Under the pieces are notes generated by a model. The model saw only the letters and a list, made by a program, of their open reading frames with translations, was not told where the DNA came from and searched no databases. From Nitrospinae bacterium AH_259_B05_G02_I21 (lineage in GTDB: Bacteria > JADFOP01): 64,000 nt of DNA. The DNA lies in the NCBI GenBank assembly GCA_027717595.1, contig JALLOF010000006.1, positions 17,319 to 81,318 of the forward strand, in the 5' to 3' direction. Below, piece by piece: positions 17,651 to 26,808 of the stretch; the first letter of the stretch is position 1, and each line of letters begins with the position of its first letter. The position numbers and the translations under genes are program-made.

Positions 17651-18292
17651 ATGCGGTTTGTCGTCGCACGGGACAAGATGGTCCGCGAGCAGCTGATCGC
17701 CAGGGGGGTCACGGACGACAAAGTGATCGAGGCTATGCGCAAGGTCCCGCGCCATCGTTTCGTCGACAGCGCGCTCGAAGACAGGGCCTATGGCGACTAT
17801 CCTCTGCCAATCGGCAGCGGACAGACAATCAGCCAGCCGTATATCGTCGCCCTTATGACGGAGGCCCTGGAGCTGACGCCCACCGATAATGTCTTGGAAA
17901 TCGGCACCGGGAGCGGGTACCAGGCGGCGGTCCTGGCTGAGATCGCCGAGAAAGTCTATACGATAGAGCGACTTAAAGAGATTGAGGCCAAAACCAGGCG
18001 GATCCTGGATGAGCTTGGATACCACAACGTGGCTTCCCGGGTCAGTGACGGCACCTACGGGTGGAAGGAAAAAGCCCCGTTCGACTCGATTATCGTGACG
18101 GCGGCCGCTCCTGACCTTCTTGAAAGCCTCATTGGCCAATTGAAGGTGAACGGGAGGATGGTGCTCCCCGTCGGCTCTCCGATGAGCCAGACCCTCATCA
18201 AGCTCGTCAAAACCCCCATGGGCACCCGAACCCAGAATCTTACCGGGTGCGTATTCGTCAAACTCATCGGCGCTTACGGATTTGATGAATGA
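17651..18292 (+). CDS. pcm: Protein-L-isoaspartate O-methyltransferase
   Basis: A 213-residue enzyme that methylates isoaspartyl residues in aged proteins, the first step of their repair. Recognisable blocks are VPRHRFVDSALEDRAYGDYP, IGSGQTISQPYIVALM, and the SAM loop LEIGTGSGYQAAVLAE. The frame is open from 17570, but ATG 17651 is preceded by GGGGGGA and gives the normal family length. It follows surE by 62 bases. Its methyl donor comes from the metK product encoded earlier in the window. Confidence 0.95.
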   Translation: MRFVVARDKMVREQLIARGVTDDKVIEAMRKVPRHRFVDSALEDRAYGDYPLPIGSGQTISQPYIVALMTEALELTPTDNVLEIGTGSGYQAAVLAEIAEKVYTIERLKEIEAKTRRILDELGYHNVASRVSDGTYGWKEKAPFDSIIVTAAAPDLLESLIGQLKVNGRMVLPVGSPMSQTLIKLVKTPMGTRTQNLTGCVFVKLIGAYGFDE

Positions 18293-18452
18293 GGCGCGCC
18301 CCTGGGGGCCCAGGGCCTTCTTCCAGACCATTCCTTGACAAGGGCAAGGGAAGTCTCCTACAATTTTGACGCAGGGTTGCTAAGGTTCGCGCCGGCCACC
18401 GCAAGGAGGCGGTGCGTACCTGCAGCTGAGCACAAATAGCACCTTTTTCGGT

Positions 18453-18529
18453 CGGGACGTAGCGCAGCCTGGTAGCGCGCCTGCTTCGGGAGCAGGAGGT
18501 CGCTGGTTCAAATCCAGTCGTCCCGACCA
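18453..18529 (+). tRNA. tRNA-Pro(CGG)
   Basis: Acceptor arms CGGGACG / CGTCCCG, anticodon stem CCTGC / GCAGG with loop TTCGGGA (anticodon CGG, reads CCG), T loop TTCAAAT, encoded CCA. Near-identical to the tRNA-Pro(GGG) 1.8 kb upstream, apparently by duplication around surE-pcm. Confidence 0.95.
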
Positions 18530-18550
18530 CTTCTTTTTCCCCGGGGGGGT

Positions 18551-19048
18551 TTGGTGGCTCATAACCTCCATCGGCTCATTAGGGTCGGCGTGATCGGGGC
18601 CGGGTCGTGTTCCGCGGCCGAGGCGGACCAGGCCAGGACCGTTGGGCGCCTCATCGCCCGGCAAGGATGGGCCCTGCTCTGTGGAGGACTGAGCGGAGTG
18701 ATGGAGGCGGCGTGCCAGGGCGCCGCGGAAGAGGGCGGGCTTACGGTGGGAATCCTTCCCGGAACCGATGCGGCTTCGGCCAACCCCTACGTTCGTCTCT
18801 CCCTCCCGACGGGTCTCGATTACGCCCGCAACGTGGTGCTCGTTCGAGCCAGCCAAGCCCTCATAGCCGTCGCCGGGGAATATGGGACCTTGAGTGAGAT
18901 CGCGATCGGGCTCAAGCTCGGAAAACCTATTGCCGCGCTTGGATCCTGGCCCGATATAGAAGGGCTAAGCCAGGTCTCCTCGCCCGAGGAAGCGGTCGCG
19001 CTGGTCGCCCACCACCTGGGGGAGCGCGTGGAAGAGGAGGAGCCATGA
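18551..19048 (+). CDS. LOG/TIGR00725-type Rossmann-fold protein
   Basis: A 165-residue protein of the TIGR00725 family, related to the LOG and DprA-like nucleotide-binding folds. Family marks are IGAGSCSAAEADQA near the start, LLCGGLSGVMEAACQGA, and the PxGxGT-like AVAGEYGTLSEI loop. Biochemical function is not established; proposals include nucleotide or molybdopterin binding. TTG 18551 or GTG 18554 is the start, behind a run of G. It overlaps the next gene by four bases and follows tRNA-Pro closely. Confidence 0.85.
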   Translation: MVAHNLHRLIRVGVIGAGSCSAAEADQARTVGRLIARQGWALLCGGLSGVMEAACQGAAEEGGLTVGILPGTDAASANPYVRLSLPTGLDYARNVVLVRASQALIAVAGEYGTLSEIAIGLKLGKPIAALGSWPDIEGLSQVSSPEEAVALVAHHLGERVEEEEP

Positions 19049-19770
19049 GGCCGCACCGAGGCGTCTGGCTCCTCGCCGCCACAATTGCCTCTCTGGCGCT
19101 TGTGGGCTGTGCCCTCTGGCCTCCGCGATGGGCTCCCCGTTACCGTCGCCCGGTCCATTACGAGCGAATCCATGTCGTCCGGAAGGGAGAAGCCCTCTCT
19201 ACCATCGCCCAGCGCTACGGTGTCTCGGTCGAGACCATCGCCCGGCGCAACGGCCTCAAGGACCCGGATCGTCTCAGCGTGGGCCAACGCCTCAGGATTC
19301 CCCGAAGGGATGCTCTGGCCTTCCTACAGCGGGCCCCTAGGGCTCGATACAGGCCCAAGCCGAACCGGCCCGCCCGCCCTCCGAAGCCATTCCTTTGGCC
19401 CGTGCGGGGTCCCGTCATCGCTCGATTCTCCGAGGATGCCATGGAGCCCCACAAGGGGATCGACATCGCCGCACGTGCTGGCACGCCCGTCCATGCCGCT
19501 GAGGGCGGAAAGGTCCTCTTCAGCAGCGCGGGGCCAGAGGGATATGGGAAGATGGTGATTATTCAGCACAGAACCCATTTTGTCACCGTATATGCCAATA
19601 ATCTGGTCAACCTCGTGAGGGTAGGGGACCAGGTGGTTCGTGGACAGAAGATCGCCTATGTCGGCAACAGCGGCAATGGGACGCAATCTCATCTCCACTT
19701 CGAGGTTCGCTACGAAAACGACCCCCGCGATCCCCTGAAGGTCCTTCCGCTGAAGGTCCTTCCGCCATAA
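19045..19770 (+). CDS. LysM and M23 (LytM) domain lipoprotein, NlpD-like
   Basis: A 241-residue envelope protein. A lipoprotein signal (LALVGC lipobox) leads to one LysM repeat (about residues 34-80: HVVRKGEALSTIAQRYGVS), then an M23 peptidase fold with HKGIDIA and HLHFEVRY. The usual active-site YAH motif reads VYANN, so one catalytic histidine is replaced by asparagine. As in NlpD, it may activate amidases rather than cut peptidoglycan; the amidase at 7950-9674 is a possible partner. It overlaps the preceding gene by four bases, next to surE-pcm as nlpD often is. Confidence 0.9.
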   Translation: MRPHRGVWLLAATIASLALVGCALWPPRWAPRYRRPVHYERIHVVRKGEALSTIAQRYGVSVETIARRNGLKDPDRLSVGQRLRIPRRDALAFLQRAPRARYRPKPNRPARPPKPFLWPVRGPVIARFSEDAMEPHKGIDIAARAGTPVHAAEGGKVLFSSAGPEGYGKMVIIQHRTHFVTVYANNLVNLVRVGDQVVRGQKIAYVGNSGNGTQSHLHFEVRYENDPRDPLKVLPLKVLPP

Positions 19771-19838
19771 AAGGTGGTGGAGCCCCCTGCGACCGTCGTG
19801 TATAATCGTTATCAGAGAAAACCTAAAGGAGTTCCTCA

Positions 19839-20357
19839 ATGGTTGATGAGCTCAAGGTGAAGATTCGTGATATCCCGAACTTTCCAAAAGACGGGATTAT
19901 CTTCAAGGATATCACGACCCTCTTGAGTGACCCGGAGGCCTATCGAAAAGCGATAGATAGCATGGCCCAACATTACGAGGGGAAGGCCATAGATCTGGTC
20001 GTCGGCGTGGAGGCCAGGGGGTTCATCATCAGCGCCGCGCTGAGCTACAGGCTCGGGGCCGGTCTCGTGTTGATTCGCAAACCGGGGAAACTGCCCTATT
20101 TGACGCACCGGATCGAGTACACCCTCGAGTATGGGACCGACGAGCTGGAGATGCACCAGGACGCGATTAAGCCGGGACAAAAAGTGCTGATCGCCGATGA
20201 CCTTCTCGCCACGGGAGGCACGATATCAGCCGCCACCAATCTCGTCGAGATGCTCCAGGGTGACATCGTCGGGCTGTGCTTCCTGGTTGAGCTGACGTTC
20301 CTCGATGGGCGCCAAAGCATCGGGGACTACGACATCTTCAGCCTCATCCAGTTCTGA
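19839..20357 (+). CDS. apt: Adenine phosphoribosyltransferase
   Basis: A 172-residue purine salvage enzyme converting adenine and PRPP to AMP. The PRPP-binding motif is VLIADDLLATGGTISAA. GVEARGFIISAALSYRLGAG and the C-terminal block DGRQSIGDYDIFSLIQF are also typical. It has a strong ribosome site (AAAGGAG) 10 bases before the ATG. Adenine salvage complements adenosine release by AhcY. Confidence 0.96.
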   Translation: MVDELKVKIRDIPNFPKDGIIFKDITTLLSDPEAYRKAIDSMAQHYEGKAIDLVVGVEARGFIISAALSYRLGAGLVLIRKPGKLPYLTHRIEYTLEYGTDELEMHQDAIKPGQKVLIADDLLATGGTISAATNLVEMLQGDIVGLCFLVELTFLDGRQSIGDYDIFSLIQF

Positions 20358-20416
20358 GGCCTTGGGCTGCTGCGCGACGGCCTCCGGCCTTCGCTAACAC
20401 CTCAAGGCAAGGGATT

Positions 20417-20641
20417 ATGGGCGGCCGACTAAAAGAAAGCCAAAAGAAGGAATCCCTCCGCAAGGCAGTCCGGAATATCATCGTCGGGATCGCCTTTATG
20501 AGCGGGGCGACCACCGTGCTGCTCAGCCGCAAGGTTCAAGGCTTAGGGGAGTTTGACTACGCCTTCGGCATCGTGGTTGGCGCCATCGTCTACGTATTGC
20601 TGAAAAAGGTCACTGGGTATAAAGGGAAACGTGAACTGTAG
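20417..20641 (+). CDS. Small membrane protein, unknown
   Basis: A 74-residue protein with a basic N terminus (RLKESQKKESLRKAVRN), one hydrophobic stretch IIVGIAFMSGATTVLL and a second YAFGIVVGAIVYVLL, ending in a basic tail. Two transmembrane helices with both ends inside are predicted by eye. No family is recognised. It follows apt by 59 bases and precedes tRNA-Arg. Coding is plausible because of the coherent membrane pattern, but there is no homology evidence. Confidence 0.6.
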   Translation: MGGRLKESQKKESLRKAVRNIIVGIAFMSGATTVLLSRKVQGLGEFDYAFGIVVGAIVYVLLKKVTGYKGKREL

Positions 20642-20752
20642 CATTCTCTCGGCGTCGAGAGGCTTCAGCTTGACTCGAAGATATGATGACCGTAAGATTG
20701 AGTCCCGGCCCCAACGAGGGCAGGGGTCAGTGAGTCTCTCTCTGCGACAAAT

Positions 20753-20829
<77 letters not shown>

Positions 20830-20887
20830 AATTGTGTTCATAGAGATCGCTTAAGCGCGTCGTATCAGTGCGACCGGAGGCGTCAGA

Positions 20888-21556
20888 ATGGGACAGGAGG
20901 TTTCCCCTGCCTGGGAACGTCTCTACTCGATAATCAAAGAGCATGCTCGAACCATCTCCATCGGCGTCCTCATCATCGCCGTCGCTGGGGGCGGCTTCCT
21001 CTGGAACCGCAGTCATCGAGCATCACTACGCAACCGGGCCGCCATGGCCCTCCGCGAAGGGGTCGACCTTTTTTACGCCTCCCGGCAGGCCGAAAATCCC
21101 GACTTTCAGATGGCGATAGCTTCGCTGTCGGGCGTGACGGAGAGCTATCCGGGAACAGGAGTGGCGGGTCAAGCGGCGCTGTACCTTGGCCATATTTATT
21201 ACGCCAAGGGAAACTACCCCGCGGCCCTTGAGAGGTATCAAAAGGCCGTATCCGAGTTGACCTCCGAGAGCCCCTTTATGGAGGTAGCCCTCTTAAACGT
21301 GGCATACGCCCTTGAAGCCAAGCGAGAGTTCGCTAACGCGAGAGCAGCCTATAAGCAAGTGCTCGATTTGCCAAGAGGGGTCCTGAAAGACCGGGCCGTC
21401 ATTGGGATCGGTCGGTGCTACGAAGCTCAGGGCGACCCCAAGGCGGCCTCCCAGACGTATAAATCCATGCTGAAGCGGTTTCCCAACTCCCCGTGGGTCC
21501 AGGAGCTCCGACAGCGGATGGACATGCTACAGGCGAAGAATCCGAAAACCCAATGA
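20888..21556 (+). CDS. Membrane-anchored TPR protein, YfgM-like
   Basis: A 222-residue protein with a single N-terminal transmembrane helix (SIGVLIIAVAGGGFLWNRS) and several TPR units, for example AALYLGHIYYAKGNYPAALERYQKA and ALLNVAYALEAKREFANARAAYKQ. The architecture matches YfgM/PpiD-associated anchors that bring chaperones to the Sec translocon, or a general scaffold. It lies right after tRNA-Arg and has GGAGG before ATG 20888. Exact function is not assignable. Confidence 0.78.
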   Translation: MGQEVSPAWERLYSIIKEHARTISIGVLIIAVAGGGFLWNRSHRASLRNRAAMALREGVDLFYASRQAENPDFQMAIASLSGVTESYPGTGVAGQAALYLGHIYYAKGNYPAALERYQKAVSELTSESPFMEVALLNVAYALEAKREFANARAAYKQVLDLPRGVLKDRAVIGIGRCYEAQGDPKAASQTYKSMLKRFPNSPWVQELRQRMDMLQAKNPKTQ

Positions 21557-21799
21557 TAAATGATAGGGGATTATTCTCACCGCCTCCCTTTCTTCCAGAC
21601 GCCCGTATAAGCCTGTTAAGGCCGCCTCTCACGCTCAATTCCAGGCTACACCTATATCTGGGGCCCGGGCCCTATGAAACCACAAAACTGTCGAACCATG
21701 AGGAAACCGCACTTCCGATAAGATATATTATGTTAACTGGGAAATATAGAACGAAGGCTCAATCTGGGACATTGAGCTAATGGCGTACTGGGCTCTGCC
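21557..21799. other. Convergent spacer, no gene seen
   Basis: About 240 bases between a plus-strand and a minus-strand gene. It contains the palindrome GGGCCCGGGCCC at 21661-21672 and otherwise no feature I can support. Confidence 0.4.
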
Positions 21800-22144
21800 C
21801 TATCCAGGGGGCCACATCATCGGGCGGCCACCAATAAGGTGAAAATGGATGTGGTGCACCGATTGGCCCGCATCGGCCCCTGAGTTCAAGACGATTCGAA
21901 ATCCCGACCCATCGATGCCTTTCTCTCTGGCAATATGGTTGGAAGCGGCCAGGCAGCGGCCCATGAGCTCGAGGTCATCATCGCCGATATCGAGCGTCGT
22001 AGGGATGTGTTTGCGGGGGAGAACCAGAACGTGCGTAGGCGCTTGAGGATTGATGTCCTCTATGGCCACGACATCGTCATCGGAATAGATGGTCATCGAT
22101 GGGACCTCCCCTCCTATGATTTTGCAAAAAAGACACTCAGTCAT
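21800..22144 (-). CDS. HIT-family (histidine triad) hydrolase
   Basis: A 114-residue Hint-type protein, a nucleotidyl or purine-nucleoside phosphoramidate hydrolase. CLFCKIIGGEVP at the N terminus is typical, and the catalytic triad HxHxH is in HHIHFHLIGG. The first eight bases overlap the 3' end of the upstream small gene, so it is probably the last gene of the diguanylate cyclase operon. Confidence 0.93.
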   Translation of the reverse strand: MTECLFCKIIGGEVPSMTIYSDDDVVAIEDINPQAPTHVLVLPRKHIPTTLDIGDDDLELMGRCLAASNHIAREKGIDGSGFRIVLNSGADAGQSVHHIHFHLIGGRPMMWPPG

Positions 22145-22430
22145 GGATGCGTTCCTCCTTCAACGAACTCCCTTCATCCTCGATAAGCTCGCGAACCCGG
22201 GGCGGGCAATATATCCCTTCAAGATCGAAGGTGCTCAACGCCTTACAGATGGCTGAGGCTTGTTCCTGAGCCGGGAGGCGCTTGTCAATGAGGATACGAT
22301 GCTCGTCCTTCACCCGACACATACCGCTGGAGGTTCGCCAATCGGCCCCTGAAAATTCAACGTAAGAGACCGTAAGGTCCAACCGCTCGGCGATGGATTC
22401 GAGGTGTTGCAACAGCTCCTCATCGTTCAT
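22137..22430 (-). CDS. Small conserved-looking protein, unknown
   Basis: A 97-residue soluble protein, acidic, with a single Cys-Arg pair (GMCRVKDEHRILIDKRLP) and a helical C terminus. I do not recognise its family. It overlaps the diguanylate cyclase gene before it by 11 bases and the HIT gene after it by 8 bases; such tight packing supports that it is translated and works with them. Confidence 0.7.
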   Translation of the reverse strand: MNDEELLQHLESIAERLDLTVSYVEFSGADWRTSSGMCRVKDEHRILIDKRLPAQEQASAICKALSTFDLEGIYCPPRVRELIEDEGSSLKEERIHD

Positions 22431-23352
22431 CTTTTTCCCTCCCAGGGACGGTACGCCCTACAACGACCCGGTTGCGCCCGGCCTGCTTGGCCGCGTACAT
22501 AGCGGCGTCCGCAACGAGGATAAAATCCTCTGGTTCCTTCACCGGCACGCCAGGGTGCGAGGCGATTCCGATGCTGATCGTCCTTTGGATGGATATGTCG
22601 CCGTGTGACACGACGAAGCTCTCAACGAGCTCGCGCATGCGCTCGGCGAGCCGATTGGCAGCCGTGGCGGTGGTATGGGGCAGAAGGAGCACGATTTCTT
22701 CTCCGCCATAACGGGCGACGAGGTCGACTGAGCGGACGTTAGCCGTCATAAGTTCAGAGAGCGCCTTAAGGTATACGTCCCCAACCAGGTGCCCATGCTC
22801 ATCGTTGACCGATTTGAACTTGTCAATATCGACGAAGAGGAGCGAGAGGGGGTTCCCGTAGCGGATAGCCTTGTAGAACTCATCCTCCAGGCGCCGCTCA
22901 AAGACAGCCCGGTTGGCCAGGCCCGTCAGGGGATCGATGTCCGCCCGGAGCTTGAGTTCCCTGACCAGATGCCTCTTCTCAAGTCCGCGCCGCACCGTGG
23001 CTTGGAGTTCCCTGGTCTCGCATGGAACGACGAGGTGATCGTAAGCGCCTCTCGAGAGGCCATCCAACGCTCGCTCCGCCGAGGAATCGTCCGACAGCAA
23101 AATCACCGGAGTGGAGGGGGATTGAGCCAGGGTGAATTCGAGAAGAGCGAGGCCATCGAGGTCTTTTATCGAGACGGACGCGAGCAGGAGGTCAAAGGAC
23201 TCTTCTTCTTTCTCCAGAATATCCCAGGCCTCCTGTCCCGTCTCTGCCGTGGTTACGCTGTAGCCCTCTTGCCGGAGAAGCCATTCGATGTCCGAGCGGA
23301 CAGGCTGGTTCGCCTCGACAAGCAGGATGGTCGTCGACTCCATGGAAGGCAC
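22420..23352 (-). CDS. Diguanylate cyclase with degenerate receiver domain
   Basis: A 310-residue protein with an N-terminal receiver-like domain (about 8-125) and a C-terminal GGDEF domain. The active site is RYGGEEIVLLLP and the inhibitory I-site RSVD sits five residues before it, so c-di-GMP synthesis with product feedback is expected. The receiver lacks key residues: the acidic pair reads VEA, the phosphoacceptor position in LLLASVS is serine, and the conserved Lys-Pro is Val-Pro. Phosphorylation is therefore unlikely. It leads a three-gene overlapping operon with a small unknown and a HIT protein. Confidence 0.9.
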   Translation of the reverse strand: MPSMESTTILLVEANQPVRSDIEWLLRQEGYSVTTAETGQEAWDILEKEEESFDLLLASVSIKDLDGLALLEFTLAQSPSTPVILLSDDSSAERALDGLSRGAYDHLVVPCETRELQATVRRGLEKRHLVRELKLRADIDPLTGLANRAVFERRLEDEFYKAIRYGNPLSLLFVDIDKFKSVNDEHGHLVGDVYLKALSELMTANVRSVDLVARYGGEEIVLLLPHTTATAANRLAERMRELVESFVVSHGDISIQRTISIGIASHPGVPVKEPEDFILVADAAMYAAKQAGRNRVVVGRTVPGREKDER

Positions 23353-23432
23353 GAAAAACGCTCCCCTGGACGAAACCGAGACTCTTTACGATATGCTTCG
23401 CCTCCCCGCCGCCATCGTATGGGGCCCCTGCT

Positions 23433-24692
23433 CTACTGCGGGAGCCATCGCTCCTCGAGGGCCTCGTGGGCGATTGGGCCGATAACGGCGAGGCAGTACG
23501 TCGAGGGCTCGAAGAGTTCACCTGCCAAGGCCTGCACATCGTCCAGGGAAACGGCTTCAACCTGGGCCAGAGACTCTTCAAGCGTCCAGTGGCGGCCAAA
23601 GGTGATCAGTTGCTTGGCCAAGCGGCTCATTCGGTTCGCCGTGTCCTCCAGGGCGAGGGTCATTTGGCCTTTGAACTGATCCTTGGCCAGGGCGAGCTCC
23701 TCTGGTTGCACCCCGTGCTCGACAATTGAGCGGAGTTCCTGGCCGATCACATCGAGAATCCGCTCCAGCTCTTCCGGGCTGACACCCGCGTATATGCCCA
23801 TAACCCCGGCGTCGGAGTATGTATCGAGAAAGGAGTGTACTGCGTAGGCGAGCCCCTCCTCCTCGCGGATTCGCTGAAAGAGGCGGCTTGCGACCCCACC
23901 CCCGAGAATTGCGTTGAGCGTCGACGCGACGTATCGGCGGGGGCTTAAGTTGGGCACCGAGGGGAAGCCGAGGCAGATGTGGACTTGCTCGGAGTCTTTT
24001 TCTTTAACCATCAGGCGACGACCTTGTGGAGTGGGAGGCGTAATAGCCAGTGGATGGTTGTTGGCGCCGAAGGAGAAGGCTTCCGCGACGGACTCCTTCA
24101 CCTCTTCGGGCCGACAAGAGCCGGAGACGGCGACGAGGAGGTTCTCGGCAAAGAGGTGGGAAGCACGCCACGTCAAAAGTTCATCGCGCTGGAGCTGTCG
24201 AACGGACCCAGGGGTCCCGAAGACCGGTCGTCCCATGGGATGACCGCCGAAAATGGTCGAATAAAAAAGATCGAAGAGATCGTCCGTTGGCGTATCTTCT
24301 GTGAGCTTGATTTCCTCGAGGATGACTCGACGCTCGCGTTCGATATCCTCCGGGGCGAGAAGCGGATCCGTCAGAATGTCGCTGATAAGGTCCAGGGCCT
24401 CGGGCAGGAGCTCGTCGAGCACCTTGGCGTAGTAGCAAGCCAGCTCCCGGCCCGTGAACGCATCGAGTTGCCCGCCAACGGCATCGATGGTGCGGGCAAT
24501 GGCCTTGGCCGTTCGCCGGGAGGTCCCTTTGAAGACGAGGTGCTCGAGGAAGTGTGACGCACCCACCAGGTGGTCCGGTTCATGACGGCTTCCCGTGGTG
24601 ACCCAGACCCCGATGCCCACCGAGCGGACATGCTTCAACGGCTCGACCACCAGTCGGAGCCCGCTGGGCAGGCGGGTGCTTAAGATCGGCAT
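23433..24692 (-). CDS. M16-family zinc peptidase (processing-peptidase type)
   Basis: A 419-residue pitrilysin-family metallopeptidase. The inverted zinc motif HFLEH is at H47, E50 and H51, with the third ligand in the ILEEI block about 77 residues further on. The C-terminal half carries the usual RxxYxV-like EEGLAYAVHSFLD. It is the gene after pnp, with a 13-base gap, an arrangement seen in many bacteria (the mlpA / ymxG position). The substrate is unknown. Confidence 0.93.
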   Translation of the reverse strand: MPILSTRLPSGLRLVVEPLKHVRSVGIGVWVTTGSRHEPDHLVGASHFLEHLVFKGTSRRTAKAIARTIDAVGGQLDAFTGRELACYYAKVLDELLPEALDLISDILTDPLLAPEDIERERRVILEEIKLTEDTPTDDLFDLFYSTIFGGHPMGRPVFGTPGSVRQLQRDELLTWRASHLFAENLLVAVSGSCRPEEVKESVAEAFSFGANNHPLAITPPTPQGRRLMVKEKDSEQVHICLGFPSVPNLSPRRYVASTLNAILGGGVASRLFQRIREEEGLAYAVHSFLDTYSDAGVMGIYAGVSPEELERILDVIGQELRSIVEHGVQPEELALAKDQFKGQMTLALEDTANRMSRLAKQLITFGRHWTLEESLAQVEAVSLDDVQALAGELFEPSTYCLAVIGPIAHEALEERWLPQ

Positions 24693-24705
24693 GGATATAG
24701 ACGAC

Positions 24706-26808
24706 TCACTGAGCTCCAGATGACGCCTGTTCGGCTAGGGCTTCCTTACGCGAGAGACGGATTTTACCTTGGGGATCGATATCCAACACCTTGACAACGA
24801 CCTCGTCGCCCTCGGACAGCACATCCGTCACCTTCTCGATGCGTTTCTCAGCGATCTGAGAGATGTGAACCAAGCCGTCCTTTCCGGGGAGAATCTCCAC
24901 GAAGGCCCCGAAGTCCATGATTTTCTTGACCGTGCCGACGTAGGTTTTCCCGATTTCGGCCTCCTGGGTGAGCTTGCGAATGATCTCGATGGCCTGCTCG
25001 GCCGCCTCTTGATCGGTTGATGCGATTCGGATGGTCCCGTCGTCCTCAACGTCAATCGAGGCGCCCGTCTTCTCCACGATCCCTCGTATGACCTTCCCTC
25101 CCGGGCCGATAACGTCTCGAATTCGATCGGGCTTAATCTGGATAGTGATGATCCGGGGCGCGTATTGTGAAAGCTCCGGCCGAGGCAAGGGCAGCACCTC
25201 GTTCATTTTCTCCAGCACGTGGAGCCGTCCCTGGCGGGCCTGTTCGAGGGCCCTGGCGAGGATCTGGCGATCGACCCCTTTGCACTTTATATCCATCTGG
25301 ATGGCGGTGATGCCCTGCGCTGTTCCGGCCACCTTGAAATCCATATCTCCAAGCTGGTCCTCGAGCCCGGTGATGTCAGAGAGGATGTAGAACTGGTCGT
25401 CGTCCTTAATCAGCCCCATCGCAATGCCTGCGCAAGGGGCACTGACCGGCACGCCGGCGTCCATGAGCGAGAGGCTCGCCCCGCAGACCGTCGCCATAGA
25501 GGAAGAGCCGTTGCTCTCCAGAATGTCTGAGACAATTCGGATGGTGTAGGGAAAGTCATCGTTCAATGGAAGCAAGGGGAGAACGGCCCTTTCGGCGAGT
25601 ACGCCGTGGCCGATCTCGCGGCGGCCCGGCCCGCGGAGAAAGCGCGCCTCGCCGACACAGAAGGGGGGAAAGTTGTAGTGGAGCATGAAGGTTTTGGTCG
25701 ATTTGCCTTCAAGGTCGTCGAGGCGCTGCTCGTCGTACGAGGTTCCCAGGGTCGTGACGACGAGGGCTTGGGTCTCTCCACGGGCAAACAAAGCGCTGCC
25801 GTGGGTTCGAGGCAGACGTCCCACGTTGATATTGATCGCCCGAATCTCTTCCAGCGAGCGGCCGTCGGTTCTCAGGCCCTCCTGGATGATGAGTCGGCGG
25901 GCTTCGCGCTTCTCAATCTCCCGGAAAAGGGCCTGGATTTGGCGGTCCAGCGTCTCATCCGCCTCCTCTCCGACGAATTTGCTTAGGGTCTCCTCAAGGA
26001 GCGCTCCGAGGGCCTCCTGGCGGTCTTGTTTGCCTGGGTGTATCAAAGCCTCTTTCATCCTGCCCGCAAGGAATGATTCCACGTCCTGGTGCCCGTCTTC
26101 CTCGGGAGACGCCTGGATGTGCTCGCGCTTCGGCACACCGGCGAGCTCTTGAAGCTCAAGCTGCATGGCGGCGATTTCGCGGATGACCGAGTGACCGAGC
26201 TCAAGGCCCTCTACGATGACTTCTTCGGGTAGCTCCTTGGCTCCGCCTTCGACCATCACGATGGAATCCTCGGTCCCTGCGATTATGAGGTTGAGGTCGC
26301 TCATGGTCTGCTCGTCGTGGGTTGGATTGACCAGCAGCTTTCCGTCGACGCGCCCGATGCGCACGGCACTTAGGGGCCCGAAAAACGGGATATCGCTGAT
26401 CGTCAGAGCCGCCGAGGCGCCGATGATGGATAGGATGTCCGGTTCGTTTTCTTGATCGACGCTCAGCACAAAGCTGATAACTTGGGTCTCTTGGCGGTAG
26501 TCGTCCGGGAAGAGGGGTCGGATGGGCCGGTCGATGAGCCGACACGTCACCGTCTCTTTCTCAGTGGGGCGCCCTTCCCGCTTGAAGAACCCTCCGGGGA
26601 TCCTGCCCCCGGCGTACATCTTTTCTCGGTAATCAACGGTCAGGGGAATGAAGGGAATGTCTCGGGTCTGCTCCTCGGCCACGGCGGTGGCCAGAATCAT
26701 GGTCTCGCCGTATGAGACCAGGACCGCCCCGCTCGAGAGTTTCGCCATCTCCCCTGTCTCGATGCTCAAAGTCCTTCCTGCTATAGTTCGTTCAATCTTG
26801 TGGTACAT
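24706..26808 (-). CDS. pnp: Polyribonucleotide nucleotidyltransferase (PNPase)
   Basis: A 700-residue 3'-5' phosphorolytic exoribonuclease and degradosome component. It has two RNase PH cores (GETMILATAVA at the start, FARGETQALVVTTLG in the second), a KH domain (IRDVIGPGGKVIRGI) and a C-terminal S1 domain (VGTVKKIMDFGAFVEILPG). Length and order match the family. It follows rpsO, the conserved rpsO-pnp pair; in E. coli PNPase controls its own leader, but I see no specific hairpin claim to make here. Confidence 0.97.
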   Translation of the reverse strand: MYHKIERTIAGRTLSIETGEMAKLSSGAVLVSYGETMILATAVAEEQTRDIPFIPLTVDYREKMYAGGRIPGGFFKREGRPTEKETVTCRLIDRPIRPLFPDDYRQETQVISFVLSVDQENEPDILSIIGASAALTISDIPFFGPLSAVRIGRVDGKLLVNPTHDEQTMSDLNLIIAGTEDSIVMVEGGAKELPEEVIVEGLELGHSVIREIAAMQLELQELAGVPKREHIQASPEEDGHQDVESFLAGRMKEALIHPGKQDRQEALGALLEETLSKFVGEEADETLDRQIQALFREIEKREARRLIIQEGLRTDGRSLEEIRAININVGRLPRTHGSALFARGETQALVVTTLGTSYDEQRLDDLEGKSTKTFMLHYNFPPFCVGEARFLRGPGRREIGHGVLAERAVLPLLPLNDDFPYTIRIVSDILESNGSSSMATVCGASLSLMDAGVPVSAPCAGIAMGLIKDDDQFYILSDITGLEDQLGDMDFKVAGTAQGITAIQMDIKCKGVDRQILARALEQARQGRLHVLEKMNEVLPLPRPELSQYAPRIITIQIKPDRIRDVIGPGGKVIRGIVEKTGASIDVEDDGTIRIASTDQEAAEQAIEIIRKLTQEAEIGKTYVGTVKKIMDFGAFVEILPGKDGLVHISQIAEKRIEKVTDVLSEGDEVVVKVLDIDPQGKIRLSRKEALAEQASSGAQ

